A stretch of DNA of 64,000 nt from Sphingorhabdus lacus (lineage in GTDB: Bacteria; Pseudomonadota; Alphaproteobacteria; Sphingomonadales; Sphingomonadaceae). Every line of letters starts with the position of its first letter. The stretch's first letter is position 1. Below, piece by piece: positions 17,494 to 26,296 of the stretch. The translations under genes and the position numbers were made by a program. The notes below the pieces were generated by a model. The model saw only the letters and a program-made list of their open reading frames with translations. It had not been told where the DNA came from and did not search any database. Location: NCBI RefSeq assembly GCF_009768975.1, contig NZ_CP035733.1, positions 868,001 to 932,000 of the forward strand, written 5' to 3'.

Positions 17494-18326
17494 CGCAAAC
17501 GTCCTGTCATTGTCCACCAGTCGGGATGCCGACTAGCAACTTCAGCAGCGGAACGCTGAAGGGTTTCGGCATCATCAAATAGCCCGAAGCAGGTCGCGCC
17601 CGATCCGGACATACGCGCGACAAGCGGCTTAGCTTCTCTAAGTTCCTGCAAGATAATTCCGATTTGCGGACAGATTTTCAGCGCCATCGGCTCAAGATCG
17701 TTTCGTCCATCCTGCAATATGGATCGCGCTGAACCCTCCGGCATCGGTCCGCGGTCGACACCATCCCAGGCCTTGAATACTGGTCCGGTAGCCACGGAGA
17801 TATTGGGATTTACGAGCAGACAGTGCAATCCGCTGACATCATTCTCGATTGGTTCAAGCAACGTGCCTGTTCCGCGGCCAACGACGGGCAGACTGTCGAT
17901 ACAGGCCGGCACATCTGCCCCCAATTGGGCAGCGATCGCATGCAGCTCATCTGTACTTAGCGGTACTTCACACTTGTCGTTCAAAAGCCGAAGTGCCGCG
18001 GCGGCATCTGCTGACCCTCCGCCCAATCCGGCAGCAATGGGTAGCCTTTTGTTCAACCGGAAGGCCACAGGCGGCACTACTCCATTGCGATGCAGTTTCG
18101 CTGCACGATAGATCAGATTAGTCTCATAATCTTCGTCGGCCAGATTGCGTCCAAATGGCCCTTCAAGATCGAGTGAGAACTGCTCTGACGGCTCCATCCA
18201 AAGGGAGTCGCCCTGATCCAGAAACGCAAAAACCGTTTCCAGTTCATGATAGCCATCCGCACGCCGTTTACGGACATGCAGCGCCAAATTTATCTTGGCA
18301 AATGCCGTCGCATGGGAAGTCCCCAT
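17490..18326 (-). CDS. ispE: 4-diphosphocytidyl-2-C-methyl-D-erythritol kinase
   Basis: 278 residues, GHMP kinase. It phosphorylates CDP-methylerythritol in the MEP isoprenoid pathway. The N-terminal AFAKINLALHVRKRRADGYHELETVF is the substrate region, and PIAAGLGGGSADAAAALR near 92-109 is the ATP loop. The C-terminal MSGSGATCFGLF (about 240) closes the active site. The ATG touches the stop of the upstream TPR gene (shared base 18326), so the two are likely cotranscribed. Ordinary. Confidence 0.95.
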   Translation of the reverse strand: MGTSHATAFAKINLALHVRKRRADGYHELETVFAFLDQGDSLWMEPSEQFSLDLEGPFGRNLADEDYETNLIYRAAKLHRNGVVPPVAFRLNKRLPIAAGLGGGSADAAAALRLLNDKCEVPLSTDELHAIAAQLGADVPACIDSLPVVGRGTGTLLEPIENDVSGLHCLLVNPNISVATGPVFKAWDGVDRGPMPEGSARSILQDGRNDLEPMALKICPQIGIILQELREAKPLVARMSGSGATCFGLFDDAETLQRSAAEVASRHPDWWTMTGRLR

Positions 18327-19969
18327 TATGGCTTGCGCCCATTCAATCCAATGTCAATTTTGCGCGACAGCCGTTCCGCGGTTTCACCTTCCGTGCCGTA
18401 GCTTGCAATCCGCCACGCATAGCGGGCGTCGCGGCGACGGCCGACCGCCCAATATACATCCCCGAGATGTTCATTGATCGCAATGTCCGGTCCTGCCGCT
18501 TTTGCCGCCTTTTCGAGCAACGGAAGTGCCAGTGCCGTATTTCCCTGAAGATAATAGGCCCAACCAAGCGAATCGATAATCGCGCTCGAATCCGGATTGA
18601 TTTCATAGGCGCGCTTCACCAGCGTAAAGGCCTTTGCCTTGTCTCCGCCCCGTTCCAGCAAGGCATACCCCAGATAATTCAATCCTTGCGCATTATTGGG
18701 GTCGGCAATCAGAAGCTTTTCCAGTTCAACTTTCGCTGCAGGCCAATCATTTGCCTGATCCAGCGCAGAGGCGAGCAGCAGCCGGTAACTGGCTTGTTGG
18801 CGCGGTGGTAACGCGGCAAAATCATCGGACTGCGTCATCGACCTATAAATCGAAACGACCTCCGCCGTGCTTCCTTGTGCCTGCAACGCGCGCGCGCGCA
18901 GCAATTGTGTGGCAACCGATTTCGGGTTCCGATCCATTTCCGATTTGGTCAGGCTGAGAGCATTTTCGACCTGGCCCGCACCGATCAAGTAATCGACGCG
19001 CTTTTCAAACGCTGAAAAATATAGAGGCGATTCGACCGGAACGGTTGCGAGCAACTGCAATGCCTCAGACAACAATCCATTGGCATGTAAAGCATGCGTA
19101 AGCGCCAATTTCATTTCCGCACGATCCGGGGCCAGCCATGTCGCGATGCGCGCCAACACAAGCCCTTCTTCTGGCTGGTTCTGTTCGGCCAGAGCTGCGG
19201 ATATGCGGGCATAGAAAGCAGCAAGACCGATGTCTGGCGACAGCGCCGTCCCTGTTTTGGGCGCTGATGGCGTCATGGCAGAAGAGCCAGCGGCTGCGCG
19301 CATGAGGGCTTGCGCGAAGACCGGATCACCCTTGGGTCCCGACAAGGTTTCCGCACCTGCCAACAGGACGTTGCGGACATAATCGCCGGACTGAGATGCG
19401 ATTGACCGCAATCCCAGCTTTGCTTTCGCCAATCGACCTGTTGCCAGATCAAAATAGATACGCTGATCGGTTGAATAATAGGCAAGCACGCCATTTACCG
19501 CAGGGTCGACTTCGGCAAATTCCGGCGCATCACCCCGCCGGATCAATACCCACTGCTTCAATACAGGCGACATGAACGCCAGACTTCCGCGCGAAGCCAA
19601 CTCGTCGGCTGCCAAATCCGCCATATCATGATTACGTTGCCGCCACGCATCGGCAAATAACAAGAGCGCGGTTTCTGCAGTCCCTTGTTTGGCCAGCGAC
19701 CGCGCTCGCGCCGCCCGGACGGCCGCCGGCATATCACCTGCACGAATAGAGGCGTCAAACAGACGGTCTGCGAGAATATCGCTTTCGGGAATTCGCGCCT
19801 GAAGCTTAAGATAGCCTTGCACCGCAAGGCGATCCTGCTCCCCGATTTCGGCAACACGCGCCGCGACATATTGGTCGGCGAAACTTTCGGTTTTCGCCTG
19901 GGCGACGATTGGCAAAGCCAATAATGCGACGCCCAGCGAAGTTTTACATATTTGGATAATTTGGCCCAC
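18326..19969 (-). CDS. Periplasmic TPR-repeat protein
   Basis: 547 residues from the GTG at 19969, chosen because GGAGGG lies just ahead and the resulting N-terminus (about 27 residues ending LPIVAQAKTES) is a Sec signal peptide. The open frame continues upstream inside the preceding gene but loses protein character there. The mature part is alanine-rich helical repeats; TPR units are clear near the C-terminus (LNYLGYALLERGGDKAKAFTLVKRAYEINPDS and the next repeat with LGWAYYLQGNTALALPLLEKA). It probably acts as a scaffold in the envelope; the partner is unknown. It overlaps the ETF-QO gene end by 26 bases. Confidence 0.8.
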   Translation of the reverse strand: MGQIIQICKTSLGVALLALPIVAQAKTESFADQYVAARVAEIGEQDRLAVQGYLKLQARIPESDILADRLFDASIRAGDMPAAVRAARARSLAKQGTAETALLLFADAWRQRNHDMADLAADELASRGSLAFMSPVLKQWVLIRRGDAPEFAEVDPAVNGVLAYYSTDQRIYFDLATGRLAKAKLGLRSIASQSGDYVRNVLLAGAETLSGPKGDPVFAQALMRAAAGSSAMTPSAPKTGTALSPDIGLAAFYARISAALAEQNQPEEGLVLARIATWLAPDRAEMKLALTHALHANGLLSEALQLLATVPVESPLYFSAFEKRVDYLIGAGQVENALSLTKSEMDRNPKSVATQLLRARALQAQGSTAEVVSIYRSMTQSDDFAALPPRQQASYRLLLASALDQANDWPAAKVELEKLLIADPNNAQGLNYLGYALLERGGDKAKAFTLVKRAYEINPDSSAIIDSLGWAYYLQGNTALALPLLEKAAKAAGPDIAINEHLGDVYWAVGRRRDARYAWRIASYGTEGETAERLSRKIDIGLNGRKP

Positions 19970-21584
19970 CGCCACCCTCCGGAGATACCCAATTGATATT
20001 CTGGTTCGGGTCTTTGATGTCGCAGGTTTTGCAATGGACGCAATTTTGTGAATTGATCTGGTAGCGCGGTTCTTTTCCGGCTTCTTCGATCCACTCATAA
20101 ACGCCCGCGGGGCAATAACGTGTTGAAGGTCCTGCAAATTCGTCAAATTCGCTGCTCTTTTGCAGTTCAAGGTTCTTGACCTGCAAGTGCACCGGCTGAT
20201 CTTCTGCATGGTTAGTGTTTGACAAAAATACGGATGACAGCCGGTCAAAACTGAACACACCATCGGGCTTGGGATATTCAATAGGTGTAGCCGCAGCCTT
20301 CTTTTTCAACGCTTTGTGATCGGGATGATGCTTCATCGTAAACGGCATTTTGATCCCGAAATTCTCGAGCCACATATTCATGCCCGACAACATCGTTCCC
20401 CAGAAATTGCCATATTTTTCTACCAGCGGGAGAACGTTACGCACAATGCTCAATTCCTTGTAGATCCAGCTATTTTCATAACCGCTCTGATAGGCAACAA
20501 GTTCGTCATGCTCCCGTCCTGCCGATAACGCCTCAATCGCAGCATCGGCCGCCAGCATGCCGGATTTCATCGAGGTATGCGTACCCTTGATGCGGGGCAC
20601 GTTCAGGAAACCCGCGGTGCATCCGATCAATGCGCCGCCCGGGAATGTCAGCTTTGGTACTGACTGGAAGCCGCCGTCGCTGATCGCGCGTGCGCCATAG
20701 GAAACACGCTTTCCACCTGTCAGGATCTTCTTAATCTCCGGGTGGGTTTTCCAGCGCTGTAGTTCTTCAAATGGCGACAGATAGGGATTGGAATAATTCA
20801 GCCAGACAACAAAGCCCAATGCGACCTGATTATTCGCCTGATGATATAGAAACGCTCCGCCATTGGCGTCGCTCAGGGGCCAGCCCTGACTGTGGATGAC
20901 ACGGCCCGCATGATGCTGCTCAGGCGGGATGTCCCACAGTTCCTTGATCCCGATGCCGTAAACCTGCGGGTCCGAATTGGCATCAAGCGCAAATTTCGGC
21001 TTTAGTTGCTTCGTTAGATGCCCCCGCACACCTTCAGCAAAAAACGTATATTTCGCATGCAATTCCATGCCCGGCATATAATCGGCCTTGTGGCTACCAT
21101 CACGGGCGATGCCCATGTCACCGGTGGCCACGCCCTTAACCGATCCATCATCATTGTAGAGGATTTCGGCGGCCGAAAATCCCGGGAAGATTTCCACGCC
21201 CATATTTTCGGCTTGCCCTGCCAGCCAACGGCAAAGATTGCCGAGCGAACCGGTATAGGTCCCCTTGTTATGCATGAACCCCGGAGTCAGGAAGTGCGGC
21301 ACATTGAACTTGCCCGTTTTGGTCATCACCCAATGCTGGTTATCGTTAACCGGCACTTCGGCAAGAGGGCAGCCTTGATCGCGCCAATCCGGAATTAGTT
21401 CGTCCAAAGCCTTGGGGTCAATGACGGCACCAGACAGGATATGAGCGCCGACTTCGGAACCTTTTTCCAGGATGCAAACGCTGGTATCGGGGGATTTCTG
21501 CTTTATCCTGATCGCTGCGGAAAGACCCGCTGGCCCTGCCCCGACTATGACCACGTCATAAGGCATCGATTCCCGTTCACTCAT
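19944..21584 (-). CDS. Electron-transfer flavoprotein:ubiquinone oxidoreductase
   Basis: 546 residues. It passes electrons from ETF (fatty-acid and amino-acid dehydrogenases) to ubiquinone at the inner membrane. The FAD fold begins VVIVGAGPAGLSAAIRI at 11-27, followed by EKGSEVGAHILSGAVIDP. The C-terminal 4Fe-4S domain has CPAGVYEW and NCVHCKTCDIKDP, and the sequence ends GGGGPNYPNM, as usual for the family. An acyl-CoA synthetase at 26.3 kb fits a beta-oxidation role, but etfAB are not in the window. Confidence 0.95.
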   Translation of the reverse strand: MSERESMPYDVVIVGAGPAGLSAAIRIKQKSPDTSVCILEKGSEVGAHILSGAVIDPKALDELIPDWRDQGCPLAEVPVNDNQHWVMTKTGKFNVPHFLTPGFMHNKGTYTGSLGNLCRWLAGQAENMGVEIFPGFSAAEILYNDDGSVKGVATGDMGIARDGSHKADYMPGMELHAKYTFFAEGVRGHLTKQLKPKFALDANSDPQVYGIGIKELWDIPPEQHHAGRVIHSQGWPLSDANGGAFLYHQANNQVALGFVVWLNYSNPYLSPFEELQRWKTHPEIKKILTGGKRVSYGARAISDGGFQSVPKLTFPGGALIGCTAGFLNVPRIKGTHTSMKSGMLAADAAIEALSAGREHDELVAYQSGYENSWIYKELSIVRNVLPLVEKYGNFWGTMLSGMNMWLENFGIKMPFTMKHHPDHKALKKKAAATPIEYPKPDGVFSFDRLSSVFLSNTNHAEDQPVHLQVKNLELQKSSEFDEFAGPSTRYCPAGVYEWIEEAGKEPRYQINSQNCVHCKTCDIKDPNQNINWVSPEGGGGPNYPNM

Positions 21585-21699
21585 CGCCTTTTTCCTTTAC
21601 CCCATCATCTATTCAGGCCATCCTGATTACCGAACAGCTTGTGGAATATTGCCATGCCAAGCAATTGACCCCGCCGTCAACCGGTGACTGAAGGGAAAT

Positions 21700-22464
21700 A
21701 TGGAGCAACAGGGGCAATTTAACGCATCCCGCATGTTTGAATCGCTTAATGGGTGGTGGAAACTAGCGGGTGTAGACAGTGCGGTAGACGAATTGCCGGT
21801 TAACTGGCTGGAGGTCGGGGCACGCAACGAATCTGTTGGGAACCAGCAGCCCCCGACGCAGGCCACTCAAGTCGTCGCTAAAGCTGCGCCAAGCGAACCA
21901 GCTATTGAATGGCCGAATGATATCGAAGGCGTGCGACAGAAGGTTGTCTCCGGCGCTCCATTGCCGGGCAACAGTTTTGGCTCCAGATATATGCCTTCCG
22001 TTGGTCCTTCCCACCCGGATGTGATGATTGTGTCCGATGTACCGGATCCGGATGATTTGGATCTAGGCTCGCTGCTGAACGGCGCCAACGGGCAATTACT
22101 GAGGCGTATGATGCATGCCATCGGCGTAGATATTGATAAATGCCATTGGGCCATTCTCGCGACGACGCGACCATCAACCGGTGAAATTCCGGAAACCGAA
22201 TTTGCGGGCCTGGCCAAGTTCATGCTGCATCAGCTTCAGCTTGTGAGACCGAAGTCGGTCATCCTGCTCGGTTCAACGGCAAGTTATGCTCTGCTCGGCG
22301 AAGAACTGATGAAAGCCCGGCAAAATTTAGGAAATATTAACCATGGCGGCATCACCTTGCCGGTACTGACGACATTTCATCCGCGGACCCTTATCGCAAG
22401 ACCTGCCTTGAAAGCGCAGGCGTGGCGGGATTTGCAGATGTTCGCAAAAAGGTCCCAAGTGTGA
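21700..22464 (+). CDS. Uracil-DNA glycosylase-like protein (family 4/5 fold), divergent
   Basis: 254 residues. The first 70 are low-complexity and unlike anything I know. From about 100 the order of elements is that of family 4 UDGs: the strand VMIVSDVPDPDD sits where motif A (GEAPG..ED) should be, LLRRMMHAIG follows, VRPKSVILLGSTASYALLG is the core strand-helix, and TFHPRTLIARPALKAQAW is motif B with HP conserved. Motif A is altered and only one cysteine exists in the whole protein, so the four-cysteine iron-sulfur cluster of family 4 is absent. Enzyme activity is doubtful. AAGGGA precedes the ATG. The stop overlaps the next gene (GTGTGA). Confidence 0.7.
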   Translation: MEQQGQFNASRMFESLNGWWKLAGVDSAVDELPVNWLEVGARNESVGNQQPPTQATQVVAKAAPSEPAIEWPNDIEGVRQKVVSGAPLPGNSFGSRYMPSVGPSHPDVMIVSDVPDPDDLDLGSLLNGANGQLLRRMMHAIGVDIDKCHWAILATTRPSTGEIPETEFAGLAKFMLHQLQLVRPKSVILLGSTASYALLGEELMKARQNLGNINHGGITLPVLTTFHPRTLIARPALKAQAWRDLQMFAKRSQV

Positions 22465-24203
22465 AAAAAATCCGACTGGCAATTTTTGCAACGACGCTAA
22501 TTCCTTTATCCGCTGCTCACGCGAATACGAGTGAAGGCTTTCGTGCGATCGTTTCCGCTCAGCCAGCCCCGACCGTTTTAAACAGCAGTGAGAGACAAGC
22601 CTTCACTGCTATTTATCAAGCTATCAAAGCCCAGAAATGGGACGAAGCCGAAAAGCTGATCGATAAAGCGCCGCAAGGTCCGATGGCCGCAATGGCACGG
22701 GCTGAATATTATCTGGCTCCCAACAGTCCGAAGGTCGACGCCGAACGCTTACAAGCACTATTGCAAAGCGCACCGTATTTGCCGCAGGCTGAACAACTGG
22801 CTGCGATGGCGAAAAAGCGGGGAGCGGACGCCTTGCCGGATCGCCCCGGGATTCGCCGTTTCTCTTGGCTCGGTGGAGCACCCAAGAGGGACCTTCCCGC
22901 GAATGCAGCCAGCGATTCCTTGCGCAGCGAACTGCAGGTTTTTATCAAGAATGATGATCCTGCGTCCGCCGAACGGATATTGGAAAGCAAGGCAAACGAT
23001 CTCACAACCGATGCGCTGACAGAATTGCGCTACCGCGTGGCGTGGTCCTACTATATCGAAAATGATGACCAGTCGGCCAAACGCCTTGCTGGTGTCGCAC
23101 GCGCTGCCGGAGGTGAGTGGGCGACACAAGCGTCATGGGCTTATGGCTTGGCATCCTGGAGGCTCAAAGATTATGCCGCGGCCTTTGAAGCTTTTGACAG
23201 CGTCGCACGGCTAGCCTCGAACGATGATCTGAAAGCCGCTGGACTTTTTTGGAGTGCGCGGGCGGCCATGGCGGCAAAACAGCCACAACAGGTTCAGCCG
23301 CGCATGCAATATGCCGCTAAATTGCCAGAAACTTTTTACGGCCTGTTGGCGAGCGAATCCCTCGGGATGGAGCCCATCGCCAGGAAAGCAGCTAAGATTT
23401 CCAAACTCGACTGGAATGCCCTCAAAGACCAGCAAAATGCCCTCCTTGCCGTGGCACTTACCGAAGTCGGCCAAACCAAGCTGGCGGATGAAGCCCTTCG
23501 GCATCAGGCGAAAATCGGCGATGCTCGCCAACATGCCAATCTTGCGCAACTCGCCGGTTCGCTCAATCTGGCATCAACCCAATATTGGATGGGACATTAC
23601 GGCCCGTCACGCGACCAAAGCAATGCGATGGCCCGCTATCCTATGCCCAATTGGGAGCCAACAGGTGGCTGGCGCGTGACGCCTTCACTCGTCTATGCCC
23701 ATGCTCTTCAGGAATCCACGTTCCGAACCGATGTCGTAAGCCCGGCAGGTGCACGGGGATTGATGCAAGTTCGTCTCGGAACTGCGCAAGACATCGCGCG
23801 CGCACGCGGCAATAGCTTTGTTGCTTCGGAACTCGACCGTCCTTCGGTCAATCTGGAATATGGGCAATCTTATCTCGAAAAACTGCGCGACATGCCCTCG
23901 ACAGGCGGCTTACTGCCCAAGGTAATCGCAGCCTATAATGCCGGGCCAACGCCGCTCGCCCGTTGGAATATGGAGATACGTGACAATGGCGATCCGCTGC
24001 TTTTCGTTGAATCCATCCCCTATTGGGAGACGCGCGGTTATGTTGCGATTATTTTGCGCAACTACTGGATTTACGAAATGCGCGAAAACAAGGCATCCGG
24101 AAGCCTCAAAGGTCTAGCCCAATATCTCTGGCCGAATTTTCCGGATGGTAATGGCAATGTTCTGGCCCGGCGTATGACGGGAGGCTCCATTGCCTCTCGA
24201 TGA
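22461..24203 (+). CDS. Soluble lytic murein transglycosylase (Slt family)
   Basis: 580 residues from the GTG at 22461, overlapping the preceding stop. The signal peptide is about 24 residues and ends PLSAAHANTS. A long alpha-superhelical domain (about 40-400) leads to the SLT domain. PSLVYAHALQESTFRTDVVSPAGARGLMQV contains the catalytic glutamate in QES, then GLMQ and VIAAYNAGPTPLARW. It cleaves the glycan strand of peptidoglycan in the periplasm with 1,6-anhydro product. The alanine-rich helix part and length fit family Slt70. Coupled to moaB downstream. Confidence 0.9.
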   Translation: MKKIRLAIFATTLIPLSAAHANTSEGFRAIVSAQPAPTVLNSSERQAFTAIYQAIKAQKWDEAEKLIDKAPQGPMAAMARAEYYLAPNSPKVDAERLQALLQSAPYLPQAEQLAAMAKKRGADALPDRPGIRRFSWLGGAPKRDLPANAASDSLRSELQVFIKNDDPASAERILESKANDLTTDALTELRYRVAWSYYIENDDQSAKRLAGVARAAGGEWATQASWAYGLASWRLKDYAAAFEAFDSVARLASNDDLKAAGLFWSARAAMAAKQPQQVQPRMQYAAKLPETFYGLLASESLGMEPIARKAAKISKLDWNALKDQQNALLAVALTEVGQTKLADEALRHQAKIGDARQHANLAQLAGSLNLASTQYWMGHYGPSRDQSNAMARYPMPNWEPTGGWRVTPSLVYAHALQESTFRTDVVSPAGARGLMQVRLGTAQDIARARGNSFVASELDRPSVNLEYGQSYLEKLRDMPSTGGLLPKVIAAYNAGPTPLARWNMEIRDNGDPLLFVESIPYWETRGYVAIILRNYWIYEMRENKASGSLKGLAQYLWPNFPDGNGNVLARRMTGGSIASR

Positions 24204-24717
24204 AAGCCGGCTTTTCAAACCAGTCAACATTGCGTTGTTGACGGTATCGGACACCCGCACAACAGAAGACGATACAAGCGGAAACATTTTGGCCGAGCGC
24301 ATCACAGCCGCTGGACACAAAATTGTTGAACGCGCGATCCTGCGCGATGATGTCGCACTATTGACCGCTCGTTTGCACAACTGGATCGATGATGACCGCA
24401 TCGATGTTGTCATCTCGACCGGGGGAACCGGGCTTACAGGGCGCGACGTTACGCCTGAGGCGCTGGATCGCGTAAAGTCGAAAGATATACCGGGCTTTGG
24501 CGAACTATTTCGCTGGCTCAGTTTCGCCTCGATCGGAACGTCTACAGTTCAATCGCGGGCCTGTGCGGTCTTGGCACGAGGCACCTACATCTTCGCGCTG
24601 CCTGGTTCCAATGGCGCGGTTAAAGATGGCTGGGACCAGATTTTGGTCCATCAACTCGACAGCCGCCACCGGCCATGCAATTTTGTGGAACTAATGCCGA
24701 GGTTGCGCGAAATTTAA
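24190..24717 (+). CDS. moaB: Molybdenum cofactor biosynthesis protein B
   Basis: 175 residues from a TTG start at 24190, with GGGAGG six bases ahead and overlapping the transglycosylase end by 14 bases. The MoCF/MogA-type fold shows VNIALLTVSDTRTTEDDTSG near 12-31, VISTGGTGLTGRDVTPEAL near 75-93 and ALPGSNGAVKDGWD near 138-151. The family adenylylates molybdopterin or shares the fold. moaC and moeA are in the window at 45-46.6 kb; no other mo-genes are near. Complete. Confidence 0.92.
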   Translation: MPLDESRLFKPVNIALLTVSDTRTTEDDTSGNILAERITAAGHKIVERAILRDDVALLTARLHNWIDDDRIDVVISTGGTGLTGRDVTPEALDRVKSKDIPGFGELFRWLSFASIGTSTVQSRACAVLARGTYIFALPGSNGAVKDGWDQILVHQLDSRHRPCNFVELMPRLREI

Positions 24718-24732
24718 AAATTCGCGCTATTT

Positions 24733-24747
24733 GTTCTTTATTTGTTC
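24733..24747 (+). promoter_or_regulatory. LexA (SOS) box of the radical SAM gene
   Basis: GTTC (24733-24736), seven bases, GTTC (24744-24747): an exact match to the alphaproteobacterial LexA operator GTTC-N7-GTTC. It lies in the 54-bp gap before the radical SAM gene and 24 bp upstream of the preferred GTG start, where a repressor would block transcription. lexA itself carries the same motif in this window. Confidence 0.75.
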
Positions 24748-24771
24748 TATGCATTCTGCCATGACAGCGGA

Positions 24772-25860
24772 GTGTCAAAGCCCATATCTTCTAGTCCTGT
24801 CTCCGGCAGAGGCGCAGGTGAAAACCGGGTTCCCGTCAGGTTCAACTTACCGGACCGACAACCGGATGGCGATTGGCTCGACGAACGGGAGTGGCAGGAC
24901 GGTGGCGTTCCACGCTTGCGCACTACCGTTACCGAAGAACATCCCAAATCCATCCTCAGTTTCAACGCATCGCCGGATATACCCTTTGATCGTTCGGTGA
25001 ACGCCTATCGTGGCTGCGAACATGGATGCATCTACTGTTATGCTAGGCCAAGCCATGCGTTTCACGATCTGTCGCCTGGGTTGGATTTTGAAAGCCGGCT
25101 ATTTGCAAAGCCACAAGCAGCCTCATTACTGCGCAAGACGCTCGCCAAACAGGGCTATCGCCCTGCCCCAATAGCTATTGGAACAAATACTGATCCGTAC
25201 CAACCCATCGAGCGGACATACCGGATCACGCGCCAGATATTGGAGGTCATGGTCGAAACACGGCATCCGATTGTGATAACCACAAAATCGGCCAAGGTTG
25301 TGGAAGACATTCCGCTACTCGCCGATTTGGCGAAAGACAATCTGACTGGTGTTGCGTTATCGGTGACAACGTTGGACGGGAAACTTGCCCGAATATTGGA
25401 GCCCAGGGCATCGACTCCGCAAAAGCGGCTCGAAGCAGTACGGCTTCTCGCAGATGCGGGTATATATGTTCATGTGAACATAGCGCCAATTATTCCAGGG
25501 ATTACCGACACCGAAATTGAAGCGCTCGTGGCGGCTGCTGCGGAATATGGCGCACAAAGCGTATCCTGGATACCGATCCGGTTACCGCACGAAGTGGCAC
25601 CCCTGTTCCGCAAGTGGCTCGACACCCATTTCCCGGATCGCGCATCAAAGGTCATGAACATCATCCGTGACTTGCGCGGCGGCAAAGATAATGATCCCGC
25701 TTTTTTTAGCCGTATGCGCGGGTCAGGTTCTTGGGCGGAATTGATCCGGGCGCGGATGCGTATCGCCAAAAGCAGACACGGATTGGGTTCGTCTAAATGG
25801 TCGGTACGAAGCGACCTGTTTACGCCGCCCAATGTGAGCGGACAACTCAACCTCTTTTAA
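24772..25860 (+). CDS. PA0069-family radical SAM protein (SplB-like)
   Basis: 362 residues from the GTG at 24772; an earlier TTG at 24742 falls inside the LexA box and is less likely. The radical SAM cluster motif is CEHGCIYCYARPSHAF near residue 89, followed by GTNTDPYQPIERTYR and NIAPIIPGITD. The family is related to spore photoproduct lyase and often annotated SplB-like or Rv2578c-like; its reaction is not established. The operator in front suggests a DNA-damage role. The stop overlaps the convergent DUF1330 gene by TTAA. Confidence 0.85.
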   Translation: MSKPISSSPVSGRGAGENRVPVRFNLPDRQPDGDWLDEREWQDGGVPRLRTTVTEEHPKSILSFNASPDIPFDRSVNAYRGCEHGCIYCYARPSHAFHDLSPGLDFESRLFAKPQAASLLRKTLAKQGYRPAPIAIGTNTDPYQPIERTYRITRQILEVMVETRHPIVITTKSAKVVEDIPLLADLAKDNLTGVALSVTTLDGKLARILEPRASTPQKRLEAVRLLADAGIYVHVNIAPIIPGITDTEIEALVAAAAEYGAQSVSWIPIRLPHEVAPLFRKWLDTHFPDRASKVMNIIRDLRGGKDNDPAFFSRMRGSGSWAELIRARMRIAKSRHGLGSSKWSVRSDLFTPPNVSGQLNLF

Positions 25861-26294
25861 CCGAAGGTCGTGTCGTCGCCTTCAAGTGGCTTAAAACGAA
25901 TAAGCCGACTGGTCTGCACGGCAGCCTGGCGGTTTATGACGGCTTTGCGATAGTCGGGGTCGGTCACCATTTCCAGAAACGCGGCGCTATTGGGATAGTA
26001 AGCAATGAATACGGAGTCCCACTGATTTTCCTGCGGCCCGGTTACCATGACCTCCATTTTGCCACGCCAAATAATCTTTCCGCCTACACGCTGGAAAATA
26101 GGACCGCTAGTTTTTCCATATTCTTCATAGGCCCGCGCGCCGCTCCAACCCTGACCTGCATTCGGGTGATCTTCGGGATAGACGGCATTTTCATTAAAGC
26201 GCAGTAGATTGAGCATGTTGATGGGTTCATCGCGCGGAAGCTGTTTGAACAGGTCAAATGCTTCGCGTGTCGGATCGATATAGCTGTCGGCCAT
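25857..26294 (-). CDS. DUF1330 domain-containing protein
   Basis: 145 residues from the ATG at 26294; GGAGGA lies six bases ahead, and the ATG is three bases before the stop of the acyl-CoA synthetase gene is passed. PINMLNLLRFNENAVYPEDHPNAGQGWSGARAYEEYG and MEVMVTGPQENQWDSVFIAYYPNSAAFLEMVTDPDYRKAV fit the ferredoxin-like alpha-beta barrel of DUF1330 (dimeric EthD/YciI-like). No function known. It is translationally coupled to the acyl-CoA synthetase, so a link to fatty-acid or xenobiotic acid metabolism is possible but only inferred. Confidence 0.75.
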   Translation of the reverse strand: MADSYIDPTREAFDLFKQLPRDEPINMLNLLRFNENAVYPEDHPNAGQGWSGARAYEEYGKTSGPIFQRVGGKIIWRGKMEVMVTGPQENQWDSVFIAYYPNSAAFLEMVTDPDYRKAVINRQAAVQTSRLIRFKPLEGDDTTFG

Positions 26295-26296
26295 GC

